In this document: positions 49,403 to 57,650 of the stretch, piece by piece
Position numbering within the stretch: position 1 is the stretch's first letter
How the letters are laid out: every line of letters starts with the position of its first letter
Assembly: GCF_002272015.1 (NCBI RefSeq)
Contig: NZ_NPBY01000027.1
Location: 113,975-177,974, forward strand
DNA length: 64,000 nucleotides
Reading direction: 5' to 3'
From: Paenibacillus campinasensis
GTDB taxonomy: Bacteria > Bacillota > Bacilli > Paenibacillales > Paenibacillaceae
Program-made: the position numbers and the translations under genes
Notes under the pieces: generated by a model
Told to the model about the DNA's origin: nothing
Seen by the model: only the letters and a program-made list of their open reading frames with translations
Databases searched by the model: none

Positions 49403-50818
49403 ATGACGCTGAAGGAGCTTAGAGAGCATCGCCAATACCCGGAACAGACGAAGTCGGATGCTTCCCGGGCGGCATATGAGCGGGACTATTCCCGCCTCAT
49501 TCATTCGCCGACCTTTCGCAGGCTGCAGGGGAAATCGCAGGTATTCGGCGCAGGCACCGGAGACTATTACCGGACGCGGCTGACACACTCCCTTGAAGTT
49601 GCCCAGATTGCCAGAGAGGCGGCGCGGAGCTTGAGCCGCAGCTATCCGGAAGTGATGCCGGAGGCGGCGGAGAACGCCGGTCTGATTATTGATCCCGAGG
49701 TGGTGGAATGTGCGGCGATCGCGCATGATTTTGGCCATCCTCCGTTCGGTCACAAGGGCGAGGAAGTGCTGCAGGGCATTCTGGAGAAGCTGATAGACAG
49801 CAAAGCGGAGCAGATCATATCCAGTCTGCCCTATACGCCAACACCGCTAGAGGCAGCGGGGATTCGGGAGGAAATGAGGCAGAAGTATGAGCATTTCGAA
49901 GGGAACGCACATAATTTTCGCCTGATCATGTATCTGGAGAAGCGGGAAAATGTGAACGGCCTGAACCTGTCCGATGCGGTGCTGCTCGGCATTAATAAAT
50001 ATCCCTTCCCCGGGCTCGTTAACCCGAAGGGGATGTACCGCCATGAGTGGGAATATATATCGCATATCCGCGAGGCATGGGGAATTCCGGAGGGGCATAA
50101 AACGCTGGAAGCTCAGCTGATGGACCTGTGTGATGACATTGCTTATTCGGCGCATGATCTGGAGGATGGCATCAAGGCTGGAAAGATCGAGGTACATGAG
50201 CATTTTCTTAGAGACAGTTACCTGAACAAGCTGATCGTCCAGAAGATCATGACCCTGGAGGACGAGGTGTGGAAGGGATGGACCGAGGACCGCATCTATC
50301 CGAAGGTGGAGGCCGTGCTTGGAGAGTTCCTGCGCGTATGGAATGAGAAGATGCCGACCTGCGAGTTTGATTATTCCCGGACACGGCGCGAGGTAAAGGC
50401 GTATTGGGTCAGCTTGTTTGTAGGCAGTCTTGGCGTTATCGATGGTGATGGATGGAAGAAGGTAACGTTCGTTAAGGACGGAGCCGAGGACGAGGATATG
50501 CTGCGTACGGTCAGCGTTCTGAAAAGCTTCGCCTGGGTGACGATGATCCGTGACCTGAGAGTGCAGCGGCTTCAGAAACGAAGTGAATGGATCATTAAAC
50601 GTCTGTGGGACGCTTTTCTGGATCCGGTGGCTTCGAAAGCGATTATTCCTTCGGACTGGCTGCAGCGTTATGAGGCAGATCAGAAGCGCGCGCGGCCGAT
50701 CTGGACATGGGAACATATGGTGATCGATTACATCGCCGGGATGACCGATGCGTTCGCGGAGAAAATCTATAACGAATTATATGGCCTGAAGGTAGGGTCG
50801 ATCTATGATCTGGATTGA
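49403..50818 (+). CDS. dgt: dGTPase-type HD-domain dNTP triphosphohydrolase
   Basis: 471 residues. HD-domain metal motif: RLTHSLEVAQIAREAAR (about 53-69), AIAHDFGHPPFGHKGEE (about 112-128), and a later Asp in CDDIAYSAHDLEDGIK; N-terminal RDYSRLIHSPTFRRLQGKSQ is the dNTPase family signature. Hydrolyses dGTP or other dNTPs to nucleoside and triphosphate, controlling dNTP pools; cytoplasmic. A TATAAT at 49360 with no good -35 lies upstream, as does a GGACAAG-CTT-CTTGTCC hairpin near 49310 that may end tail-element transcription. Confidence 0.9.
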   Translation: MTLKELREHRQYPEQTKSDASRAAYERDYSRLIHSPTFRRLQGKSQVFGAGTGDYYRTRLTHSLEVAQIAREAARSLSRSYPEVMPEAAENAGLIIDPEVVECAAIAHDFGHPPFGHKGEEVLQGILEKLIDSKAEQIISSLPYTPTPLEAAGIREEMRQKYEHFEGNAHNFRLIMYLEKRENVNGLNLSDAVLLGINKYPFPGLVNPKGMYRHEWEYISHIREAWGIPEGHKTLEAQLMDLCDDIAYSAHDLEDGIKAGKIEVHEHFLRDSYLNKLIVQKIMTLEDEVWKGWTEDRIYPKVEAVLGEFLRVWNEKMPTCEFDYSRTRREVKAYWVSLFVGSLGVIDGDGWKKVTFVKDGAEDEDMLRTVSVLKSFAWVTMIRDLRVQRLQKRSEWIIKRLWDAFLDPVASKAIIPSDWLQRYEADQKRARPIWTWEHMVIDYIAGMTDAFAEKIYNELYGLKVGSIYDLD

Positions 50819-50920
50819 GAAGGCCGCGTGTGAGTGCGCACGGGAACAGCGGCGGATAATCGGGACACAAGAAATCCGAATTCTGTCGCTCCGTAAAGTA
50901 GAAAGGGGCTCTGGTTCTGA

Positions 50921-52006
50921 ATGACGGCATCATCGTATACGTTAAGCATGCTGGATCTGGTGCCTCGCCTCGGCGAAAGCACCTATGAAGAGGCGCTGCG
51001 GCAGGCGGGAAGATTGGCGAGACACGGGGAAGCTTGGGGCTATAAACGCTATTGGGCTGCCGAGCATCATGACCTGGAGCACTTGTCCTGCGCCTCCCCG
51101 GAAGTTCTGCTGGCCCATATCGGGGCGCAGACCACGCGCATCCGGCTGGGGTCGGGAGCCGTGCTGCTTCCGCATTACAGCCCGCTCAAGGTAGCGGAGA
51201 ATTTCCGGATGCTTGCCGCGCTGTATCCCGGCCGCATCGACCTCGGGATCGGGCGGGCCCCGGGCGGCTCTGCCCATACGAGCATGGCGCTGAGCGGTAA
51301 CTATCTCGGCCATGTGGCCGATCTGCCGAACCGGATCCGGGCGCTGACGGAGCTGCTGGAGGATCGTTATCGTTACGAGGACGTTCCCGTAGCTGCACGT
51401 CCAGTCCCGGCGAAGCCCCCGGTGATGTGGATGCTCGGCACCAACACGAAGAGTTCCGGCTTTGCAGCTGAATTCGGGGCCGGCTTTGTTTTCGGACACT
51501 TTATGAGTGAGGTGGACGGGGCGGATGTATTGAAGTCTTACCGGGAGCATTTCCGCCCCTCAGCTGCCATGCGCGAGCCGCACAGCATGGTCGCAGTCAG
51601 CATCATCTGTGGAGACACCGAGCGGCGTGCGCAAGAGCTGGCAATGCAAGCTCAAGCAACCCGTGGCACGACGGGGCGTGAATCCAGCAACCAGCATGAA
51701 CCCAAGAACCAGCATGAATCCAACAACCAGCATGAACCCAATGAGCAGCGCAAACGTAACGAACAATGTGACTCCAAAGAACGTCATGGTATGCCGAGTT
51801 CGCAGTCAGCGCTATCGGTTCCTCAAGGACAGGGCATGTTGAAACATGTCATTACAGGCACGCCATCCGCTGTCAGAGAACAGCTGCTGGAGATGAAGGA
51901 GCGGTATGGAAATGATGAATTTTTGGTTACGGTTCCGGTTGCCGACTACGAAGAGAGGCTGAACTGCTACCGGCTATTAGCGGGGGAGTCTGCACCTATA
52001 TTATAG
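50921..52006 (+). CDS. Luciferase-like (LLM class) flavin-dependent oxidoreductase
   Basis: 361 residues. SMLDLVPRLGESTYEEALRQ, RLARHGEAWGYKRYWAAEHH, RLGSGAVLLPHYSPLKVAEN, LYPGRIDLGIGRAPGG are the signatures of the LLM subgroup related to bacterial luciferase alkanal monooxygenases. Uses reduced flavin; substrate unknown. A low-complexity insertion of about 40 residues at about 245-290 (NQHEP repeats) lies in a loop between strands and looks like recent repeat expansion. The C-terminus continues normally after it (VITGTPSAVREQLLEMKERY), so the gene is probably intact. AAAGGGG lies 14 bases upstream. Confidence 0.87.
   Translation: MTASSYTLSMLDLVPRLGESTYEEALRQAGRLARHGEAWGYKRYWAAEHHDLEHLSCASPEVLLAHIGAQTTRIRLGSGAVLLPHYSPLKVAENFRMLAALYPGRIDLGIGRAPGGSAHTSMALSGNYLGHVADLPNRIRALTELLEDRYRYEDVPVAARPVPAKPPVMWMLGTNTKSSGFAAEFGAGFVFGHFMSEVDGADVLKSYREHFRPSAAMREPHSMVAVSIICGDTERRAQELAMQAQATRGTTGRESSNQHEPKNQHESNNQHEPNEQRKRNEQCDSKERHGMPSSQSALSVPQGQGMLKHVITGTPSAVREQLLEMKERYGNDEFLVTVPVADYEERLNCYRLLAGESAPIL
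51689..51742 (+). repeat. Three 18-bp tandem repeats inside the oxidoreductase gene
   Basis: Three copies of AACCAGCATGAACCCAAG with one to three changes (51689, 51707, 51725), plus decayed flanking copies to about 51775. The unit is in frame (NQHEPK), so length change does not break the gene. Confidence 0.8.
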
Positions 52007-52024
52007 AAGAAAGATGTTGAAGCT

Positions 52025-53005
52025 ATGTCGAATTCAAGCCGAACGGCTAGGCACTTGTATCCGTCTACATCGGACAAGCCGCAATATGTATATACATTCG
52101 CCTGTCATGAAACTGAACGGGAGCTATGCCATTTGGAGCTGGCCCAATTATTAGGGACTCCCTTGAAGTCGGGTGAGGATTGGCTGCAGACGAGCCGCCG
52201 GGTAGACCCCGACCGAAGCCCCTTTGTGTCAGCACGGCTGGAGGTTGGGCTGAGCGGTGATTCGGTGGAGGCGATTGCTGCACAGGCCGGGCAAATACAG
52301 CTATCGGGAGCTACCTTCAAGGTGGTGTGCCTGAAAGCTGGTGATCCTTTTACGTATGAGGAAAGAAGAGATGTTGAGCGCCAGGTAGGTCGGCATATCA
52401 AGGGGACGGCGCAGATGAAATCGCCGGAGGTGACGCTGGGCTTGATCCGAACGGAAGGAATCTGGAGCCTAGGAGAGCTCCATGAACCGGAACGGGCGTG
52501 GCTCACGCATAAGCAGAAGCCATACAACTATTCGACCGGTCTCAGCTCCCGGGTTGCCCGCGCGCTTGTGAACATGGCGGTACCGGAGCCGGACAATACT
52601 GTGCTTCTCGACCCATGCTGCGGAATGGGCAATGTGCTGATCGAGGCTCTGTCGATGGGGATTCAGGTACAAGGATCGGACATCAACCCGCTGGCGATCC
52701 GAGGAGCCAGAGTGAATCTTCGCCATTACGGATATGATGATCAGCTGGTATCGATTCAGGATATGAATGAGCTGTCCGGCAGCTACGAAGCGTCCATTCT
52801 TGACTTGCCCTACAATGTATGCTCTGTTCTGCCGGAGGAGGACAGGCTTCAAATGCTGCGCAGCCTGCGGCGTCTGGCACGCCGGGCGGTGATTGTCAGC
52901 ACCGAGCCACTGGAGGAGCAGCTGAGACTTGCCGGATGGAACGTATTGGGTCGGGCGATTACGACCAAAGGCTCCTTCGTTCGGGAAGTGTGGCTGTGTG
53001 AATAA
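52025..53005 (+). CDS. Trm11-like SAM-dependent RNA methyltransferase
   Basis: 326 residues. The N-terminal half is a THUMP-like domain (QYVYTFACHETERELCHLEL, YTFACHE). Motif I in the C-terminal half is LLDPCCGMGNVLIEALSMGI (about 196), followed by GSDINPLAIRGARVNLRHYG, and the catalytic motif ILDLPYNVCS (about 259). This is the Trm11/TRM-G10 or Trm14-type pattern for guanine N2 methylation of RNA. A weak AAGA-type site precedes the ATG. Same overall class as the AviRa-like enzyme at 19657 but a different family. Confidence 0.83.
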   Translation: MSNSSRTARHLYPSTSDKPQYVYTFACHETERELCHLELAQLLGTPLKSGEDWLQTSRRVDPDRSPFVSARLEVGLSGDSVEAIAAQAGQIQLSGATFKVVCLKAGDPFTYEERRDVERQVGRHIKGTAQMKSPEVTLGLIRTEGIWSLGELHEPERAWLTHKQKPYNYSTGLSSRVARALVNMAVPEPDNTVLLDPCCGMGNVLIEALSMGIQVQGSDINPLAIRGARVNLRHYGYDDQLVSIQDMNELSGSYEASILDLPYNVCSVLPEEDRLQMLRSLRRLARRAVIVSTEPLEEQLRLAGWNVLGRAITTKGSFVREVWLCE

Positions 53006-53532
53006 CCATAATAACGGAACTGAACAGACCCGGACCGAAGCAGAACGGATGCGACAACCGAATTACCATTGCAGGCTTTGTACTGGGGATTTCGCTTGTC
53101 ATCATAAGGGATGGACGGGGATGGAAGTTCGGAAAATCCGGGAAAATCGCGGCTGAATTTGCGTGAATACGAATTTATAAGTCGGAAATATGATTCTAAA
53201 GATGCTTAATTTAAGCTATGTGATTGACTTCATTACGGGGAAGAAGAGGGGCTGGAGAACGAAGCGTTCGCCTTTGTCTCCGATTTTCAATGGCTAAGGC
53301 GTTGACTTAACAATCTGGGGCTAGAGCGATCGGAAGTCTCCCATTTCCCGGAGCGGTAAACCGTTCTGGAAGTCAAGTGCGGATTCCTGATATGAGCATC
53401 TAAAGAACCGTAATGACTACTGAACCTGCTCTGTATAACATGCAAGATATCCCTAAGAAATCGGACATGGACTTGGCGAATCCGAACATTCATGGTATGC
53501 TGTTGCATGCGAATCATGTCAGATATGAAAGA
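53006..53532. other. Gene-free 527-base stretch
   Basis: No convincing gene on either strand. One plus frame (about 53030-53156) reads a hydrophobic run (RITIAGFVLGISLVIIR) but has no start with a ribosome-binding site. The middle, 53160-53260, is AT-rich; no promoter or known RNA was recognised. It could hold a decayed gene. Confidence 0.4.
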
Positions 53533-53562
53533 CAGCCCTGCAGGATGTGATCCTGCGGGCTG
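53533..53562 (-). terminator. Terminator of the alkyltransferase-like gene
   Basis: CAGCCCTGCAGGAT (53533-53546) pairs with ATCCTGCGGGCTG (53550-53562), one bulge. On the minus strand a T-rich TCTTTC follows. It lies 44 bases after the end of the ATL gene. Confidence 0.6.
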
Positions 53563-53605
53563 CCTTGTTGCGGTTACAGACGATAATGCGATCATCAGGA
53601 CGTTA

Positions 53606-53926
53606 TTATGGGTCATCGAAGCCGGGTTCATGGCGGTACTTGCCAAGATCGATGCGGCCGTCGGCAGTAAGCTCGATTCCTTCCTCACGCAAGAACAACT
53701 CCTGCATCAGTTTGGACTCAGGCTCCTGGAGAGCAATCTCTCCTTTCGCGTTGACTACGCGATGCCACGGCAGCTGGTGGGCCCGGCTCATGGAATGAAG
53801 AATTCGAACGACCTGCCGGGCCGCGCGCGGGCTTCCGGCCTGCCTGGCAATCTGTCCGTAAGTCATGACAGATCCTTCCGGAATGGCTTTAATAATTTCG
53901 ATGACCCGCCGGGTAAAGGGCTGCAA
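53606..53926 (-). CDS. Alkyltransferase-like (ATL) protein, MGMT family
   Basis: 106 residues from TTG 53926, which has GGAGGG at good spacing; the longer frame to 53983 overlaps the next gene without a ribosome-binding site. FTRRVIEIIKAIPEGSVMTY and GQIARQAGSPRAARQVVRIL are the DNA-binding part of O6-alkylguanine transferases. The active site reads PWHRVV, with Trp where MGMT has the acceptor Cys (PCHRV). This is the hallmark of ATL proteins, which bind O6-alkylguanine and hand it to nucleotide excision repair instead of repairing it. Confidence 0.9.
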   Translation of the reverse strand: MQPFTRRVIEIIKAIPEGSVMTYGQIARQAGSPRAARQVVRILHSMSRAHQLPWHRVVNAKGEIALQEPESKLMQELFLREEGIELTADGRIDLGKYRHEPGFDDP

Positions 53927-53960
53927 GTGTAGTCCCTCCAATGCGTGACATGATTTAGAA

Positions 53961-54914
53961 CTAATACGATTTATCGTAATCAATTACATTCCGGTGGAGT
54001 GGGCGGCCCTGGGTATAGGCCTTGAGATTGTCCAGGAAAATATCTATGACCCGCTCGGCATATTGATCTGTATCCCCGGCTTTATGGGGCGTAATGATCA
54101 CATTGTCCATACTCCACAGCGGATGGTCCTGAGGGAGAGGCTCCTTCTCGAATACGTCAAGCCCGGCTCCGGCCAGCTTGCCGGCTTGGAGCGCCTCGAC
54201 CATGGCGTCTGTAACAACCGATTGTCCTCTGCCCACATTAACGAAAAAGGCGGAATCCTTCATGGCTGCAAATTTGTCGCGGTCAAAGATATGGGTTGTT
54301 AATGGGGTCAGAGGAAGAATATTGACGATATAATCACCCTCGGACAGGGCTTTCGTCAATTCATCAACCTTATACATCACATCGATGTGCGGGCTCGGCT
54401 CGCCGGAATTCCGGACGCCAATCGTGCGCATCCCGAAGGCCTTGGCCACCTGGGCAGTCTGCCTTCCGATTTGCCCAACGCCGACAATGACGATGGTTTT
54501 GCCGGCAAGCTCGGTAAAGGTGCCTGCCGTGTCCCAATGGCGGTTCGTCTGCTGTCTGACGGCGTGATGCAAATTGCGGACAAAGCCGAGAATCATGGCA
54601 AAAATATGCTCCGTAATCGGAATGCTATGTACGCCGCTGGCATTGGTCAGCCAGATTCCTTTTTGCCGAAAAGCGTCAAGCGGCAGCTTATCAACGCCGG
54701 CCGACCATACCTGAACCCATTTCGTATGGCTGTCAGGAGCGACAGCCTCGCCCTCTACCTTGCTGGACCAGCCAAGCAAGATCTCGGCTTCCCGGACCAT
54801 GCCGGGAGCAAGCTCGCCGATCTTGGATGTGATCAGTTCGAAGCCGGGGGCGGCGGCCTGGATCATGTTCTTGTGTTCGGTTGTCAACTCATGCAGTGCT
54901 AAAATTTTGGGCAT
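53961..54914 (-). CDS. D-2-hydroxyacid dehydrogenase (NAD-dependent)
   Basis: 317 residues. NAD-binding motif IVIVGVGQIGRQTAQVAKAF (GxGxxG, about 146-165), substrate-binding NASGVHSIPITEHIFAMILG, catalytic Arg in NVGRGQSVV, Glu/Asp in LDVFEKEPLP, catalytic His in ITPHKAG. Oxidises or reduces D-2-hydroxy acids such as D-lactate-type or glyoxylate-type compounds; exact substrate unknown. ATG 54914 follows AGGAGG; an upstream frame to 55241 lacks a ribosome-binding site. The ATL gene follows 34 bases downstream, so they may be co-transcribed. Confidence 0.9.
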   Translation of the reverse strand: MPKILALHELTTEHKNMIQAAAPGFELITSKIGELAPGMVREAEILLGWSSKVEGEAVAPDSHTKWVQVWSAGVDKLPLDAFRQKGIWLTNASGVHSIPITEHIFAMILGFVRNLHHAVRQQTNRHWDTAGTFTELAGKTIVIVGVGQIGRQTAQVAKAFGMRTIGVRNSGEPSPHIDVMYKVDELTKALSEGDYIVNILPLTPLTTHIFDRDKFAAMKDSAFFVNVGRGQSVVTDAMVEALQAGKLAGAGLDVFEKEPLPQDHPLWSMDNVIITPHKAGDTDQYAERVIDIFLDNLKAYTQGRPLHRNVIDYDKSY

Positions 54915-55167
54915 GAAACTACCTCCTGGGCGTGAATTCAGGCTGATGGCAGCCTTGGAACGATCTTTCTTTGGAAATAGTTTATCAAATTTCAGTCTTG
55001 TGCGCATACGCGCCCTCAATTTTTGGTCGCCATAGTAAATTGTTGTACAATGGTTCAGACTAACGAAGACATGTTCATCTGAGAGCCAACATGATGTCCT
55101 TAACGCGGCAGATCGGAATGAACGATGAAATTTAGATGATATTTTCATGTGGAAGGAAGCGTGGCTT

Positions 55168-55749
55168 ATGAGCGGCTTTGGCGAATCGATGGAGCGATTA
55201 TTTATTGCGGTGCATCTTCCTGAAGAGGCATCGGCGAACATAAGGGAATGGGCAGAGAAATTATCCGGACAAGCGTCCTTTCGAAAATGGGTGCATCCTG
55301 CCGATTATCATGTGACGGTGCAGTTTCTGGGAGATACGCCAGCTGGTCGTATTCCGGAGATTGTTCAGGCGCTGCAAACCGCTGCGTCCGCTCATGCCCC
55401 GTTTATGCTGGGTGTCTCGAATGCCGGCGTGTTCGGAACGAATGCTTCGCCGAGAATTTTGTGGGCAGGCTTGAACGGAGATATCAAGGCATTGTCTGCG
55501 CTTCATCGGTCGGTTGTATCCTCGATGGAGGCCTTCGGGTATGTACCGGAATCAAGGCCATATCGTCCGCATATTACGGTAGCCCGCAAATTCGAAGGGA
55601 AATTCCCGTTCATGATGGATTTGCTTGGGTCTGGACCCAATCCCATCCAGTGGAAGGTTGATGAACTAACATTATTTCGAACGCGTTTGGGACATAGCCC
55701 AATGTACGAAAAGCTAGATGTGGCGCGGCTTCACGGACATTCCAAATAA
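55168..55749 (+). CDS. thpR: RNA 2',3'-cyclic phosphodiesterase ThpR (LigT family)
   Basis: 193 residues. The two HxTx catalytic motifs are HVTVQFLGD (about 48) and HITVARKFEG (about 136), in the 2H phosphoesterase fold; RLFIAVHLPEEASANI is the usual start. Opens or forms 2',3'-cyclic phosphate on RNA ends. ATG 55168 has GGAAGGA upstream; ATG 55147 has none. It is divergent from the dehydrogenase at 54914 with a 253-base gap that has no recognised site. Confidence 0.88.
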   Translation: MSGFGESMERLFIAVHLPEEASANIREWAEKLSGQASFRKWVHPADYHVTVQFLGDTPAGRIPEIVQALQTAASAHAPFMLGVSNAGVFGTNASPRILWAGLNGDIKALSALHRSVVSSMEAFGYVPESRPYRPHITVARKFEGKFPFMMDLLGSGPNPIQWKVDELTLFRTRLGHSPMYEKLDVARLHGHSK

Positions 55750-55843
55750 AGGGATTTAAATGTTCATAAAATTACCATGTTTTCACCGCCTAAAAATGTG
55801 GTTACATAGTGTAGGAATGTGCCGACATCATAGGAGGAAAAAT

Positions 55844-56746
55844 ATGGTTATCAGAATGTTAAGGCAAAATCGCTGGATCGCTCTTTTGATCGGAGTGCTG
55901 CTGGTGAGTTTGTCTCTTATAAGTATGTTTGGAATGCAAACAACAACTGCAACGACAGGGGAAGAACAGCGGGAGATGCCAAGCTTTAAAGCAGCCGCTC
56001 CAGACCCGGTCCATGCGCTGAACAAAACAGAAGAAGCTGCGAGGAGTACGAATGACGGGGAATCTATCGAACTTTTAACTTCAATTGTTTTCCAGCCTTG
56101 GAATGTACCAGAAGGTGAGATTGTATCTCTTCTCAACCTGAAGGAAGACGATTCAGCTGAAGCGGAAAACCTGCCTTCTCACAATAAGACCAAAGCTGCT
56201 GCCTTGGAGAGCAAAGAGACAGATGCCAAGCAAGCAGTAGGGGGAGAAACAGAGAATAAGCAGGGGAACCAAGCTGTCAAAGCGCAAGCTGAAAGCCATA
56301 ACCCCCCCACAACCTTGTTCTTCACAAGAACCCAAACGTTAACCCAGGCCGAGAAAGATCAGGCGACCTGGACCTACGAGGTGTCAGCTGAAGAACGGCT
56401 TCTGCTAGAGAAGATTGTCATGGCAGAGGCGGAAGGCGAACCGTACGAAGGCAAAGTGGCAGTTGCCAATGTTGTCTTAAACCGGCTGCGGTCAGCCAAT
56501 TTTCCCAATACTATTACTGATGTGATCTATCAAAAGCACCAATTCAGTCCGGTTGCCAACGGGCGTCTTAAGCGTGTTACGCCGAATGAAGAGACGATCC
56601 GGTCAGTGGAGGCGGCCCTGCGCGGTCACAAGGAAGTCGCTGACGATACGTACTTTTTCCTGTCGCTGAAATTGGCCCAGGATTTGACGGTGCATCATTC
56701 AAGAACATTTGTTAAACAAATTGGAAACCACTCTTTTTACAAGTAG
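55844..56746 (+). CDS. SleB-like cell wall hydrolase (Hydrolase_2 domain)
   Basis: 300 residues. N-terminal membrane anchor or uncleaved signal (RWIALLIGVLLVSLSLISMF), a long low-complexity Glu/Lys/Ala linker (about 40-180), and the SleB C-terminal hydrolase domain: ERLLLEKIVMAEAEGEPYEG (catalytic Glu), KVAVANVVLNRLRSANFPNT, IYQKHQFSPVANGRL. The family cuts spore cortex or vegetative peptidoglycan. ATG 55844 with AGGAGG 6 bases upstream is chosen over the 55760 start. No YpeB gene is next to it, so it may not be the germination SleB. Confidence 0.88.
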   Translation: MVIRMLRQNRWIALLIGVLLVSLSLISMFGMQTTTATTGEEQREMPSFKAAAPDPVHALNKTEEAARSTNDGESIELLTSIVFQPWNVPEGEIVSLLNLKEDDSAEAENLPSHNKTKAAALESKETDAKQAVGGETENKQGNQAVKAQAESHNPPTTLFFTRTQTLTQAEKDQATWTYEVSAEERLLLEKIVMAEAEGEPYEGKVAVANVVLNRLRSANFPNTITDVIYQKHQFSPVANGRLKRVTPNEETIRSVEAALRGHKEVADDTYFFLSLKLAQDLTVHHSRTFVKQIGNHSFYK

Positions 56747-56791
56747 TCCCTTTCTCGGGTAAACTACAAGGTAGGAGGTGTGTGTTTAACC

Positions 56792-57475
56792 ATGAAAATA
56801 ACGTATTACGGCCATTCAAGTTTGCTGTTGGAAGAAGGTGGAGTCCGGGTTATCATTGATCCGTTTATATCCGGCAATCCAGCTTCGGGAATCGCTCCCC
56901 AGGATATTCAGGTGGATGCGGTTGTGCTGACCCATGGACATTCCGACCATTTTGGGGACAGTATCGAAATTGCAAAACAGAACGACTGCCCGATTATTGC
57001 GATATTTGAGCTTGCTTCCTACTGCGGCAGTCAAGGTGTGAAGGCACAGGGATTGAACATAGGCGGAAGCGCTCAGTTTGATGGTTTCAAGGTCAAGTAT
57101 ACGCAGGCTTTCCATACATCTTCGATTGAGGTGGACGGCCAGTTCCGGTATGCGGGAGAGGCCGCAGGCGTCATTGTGACGATGGGGGACAAGTCATTCT
57201 ACCATGCCGGTGATACCGCCTTGTTCAGCGATCTGAAACTGATTGGGGAACTGAACAAGATCGATGCGGTGGCGCTGCCGATTGGCGACCTGTTTACGAT
57301 GGGGCCGGAGGAAGCGCTGCTCGCTGCGAAGTGGATCGGTGCCAAGCATGTGATCCCTGTTCACTACAACACCTTCCCGGCCATCGCCCAGGATGCCGAA
57401 GCTTTCTGTGCCGAGCTGGAGAAGGCGGGTCTTCAAGGACATGCGCTGAAGCCGGGTGACAGCTTGACGCTGTAG
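56792..57475 (+). CDS. UPF0173 metal-dependent hydrolase (metallo-beta-lactamase fold, YtkL-like)
   Basis: 227 residues. KITYYGHSSLLLEEGG start, the HxHxDH metal motif in VLTHGHSDHFGD (about 50-60), a later His in YHAGDTALFSD, and VIPVHYNTFPAI. The UPF0173 family is a small, conserved zinc hydrolase group of uncertain substrate. ATG 56792 fits the family start; AGGAGG lies 13 bases upstream. It is convergent with the glycosyltransferase. Confidence 0.92.
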   Translation: MKITYYGHSSLLLEEGGVRVIIDPFISGNPASGIAPQDIQVDAVVLTHGHSDHFGDSIEIAKQNDCPIIAIFELASYCGSQGVKAQGLNIGGSAQFDGFKVKYTQAFHTSSIEVDGQFRYAGEAAGVIVTMGDKSFYHAGDTALFSDLKLIGELNKIDAVALPIGDLFTMGPEEALLAAKWIGAKHVIPVHYNTFPAIAQDAEAFCAELEKAGLQGHALKPGDSLTL

Positions 57476-57566
57476 CATGCTGGCATCAAGAGATCACTCG
57501 CGGTAGGCATTTTTCCACACGACAAGAACTGAGGTTCATTGAATAATAGAATCGAATGAAATGAGA

Positions 57567-57603
57567 AGAAGCTTCCCGTGCATGATTGGCATGGGAAGCT
57601 TCT
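57567..57603. terminator. Bidirectional terminator between convergent genes
   Basis: AGAAGCTTCCCGTGC (57567-57581) pairs with GCATGGGAAGCTTCT (57589-57603), one G-U. TTTAT follows on plus; the minus side has TTCTCATTTC. It lies midway between the genes ending at 57475 and 57651. Confidence 0.7.
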
Positions 57604-57650
57604 TTATGGTGATTATACAGGCATGTATAAGCTGAGGCCTTGGGGCTAGG

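Noticed and set aside
51689..51742. CRISPR-like array
   Set aside because: Only three direct repeats with no spacers, in frame within a coding sequence.
52929..53156. 75-codon plus ORF after the Trm11-like gene
   Set aside because: Begins inside the methyltransferase gene with no ribosome-binding site; no recognisable domain.
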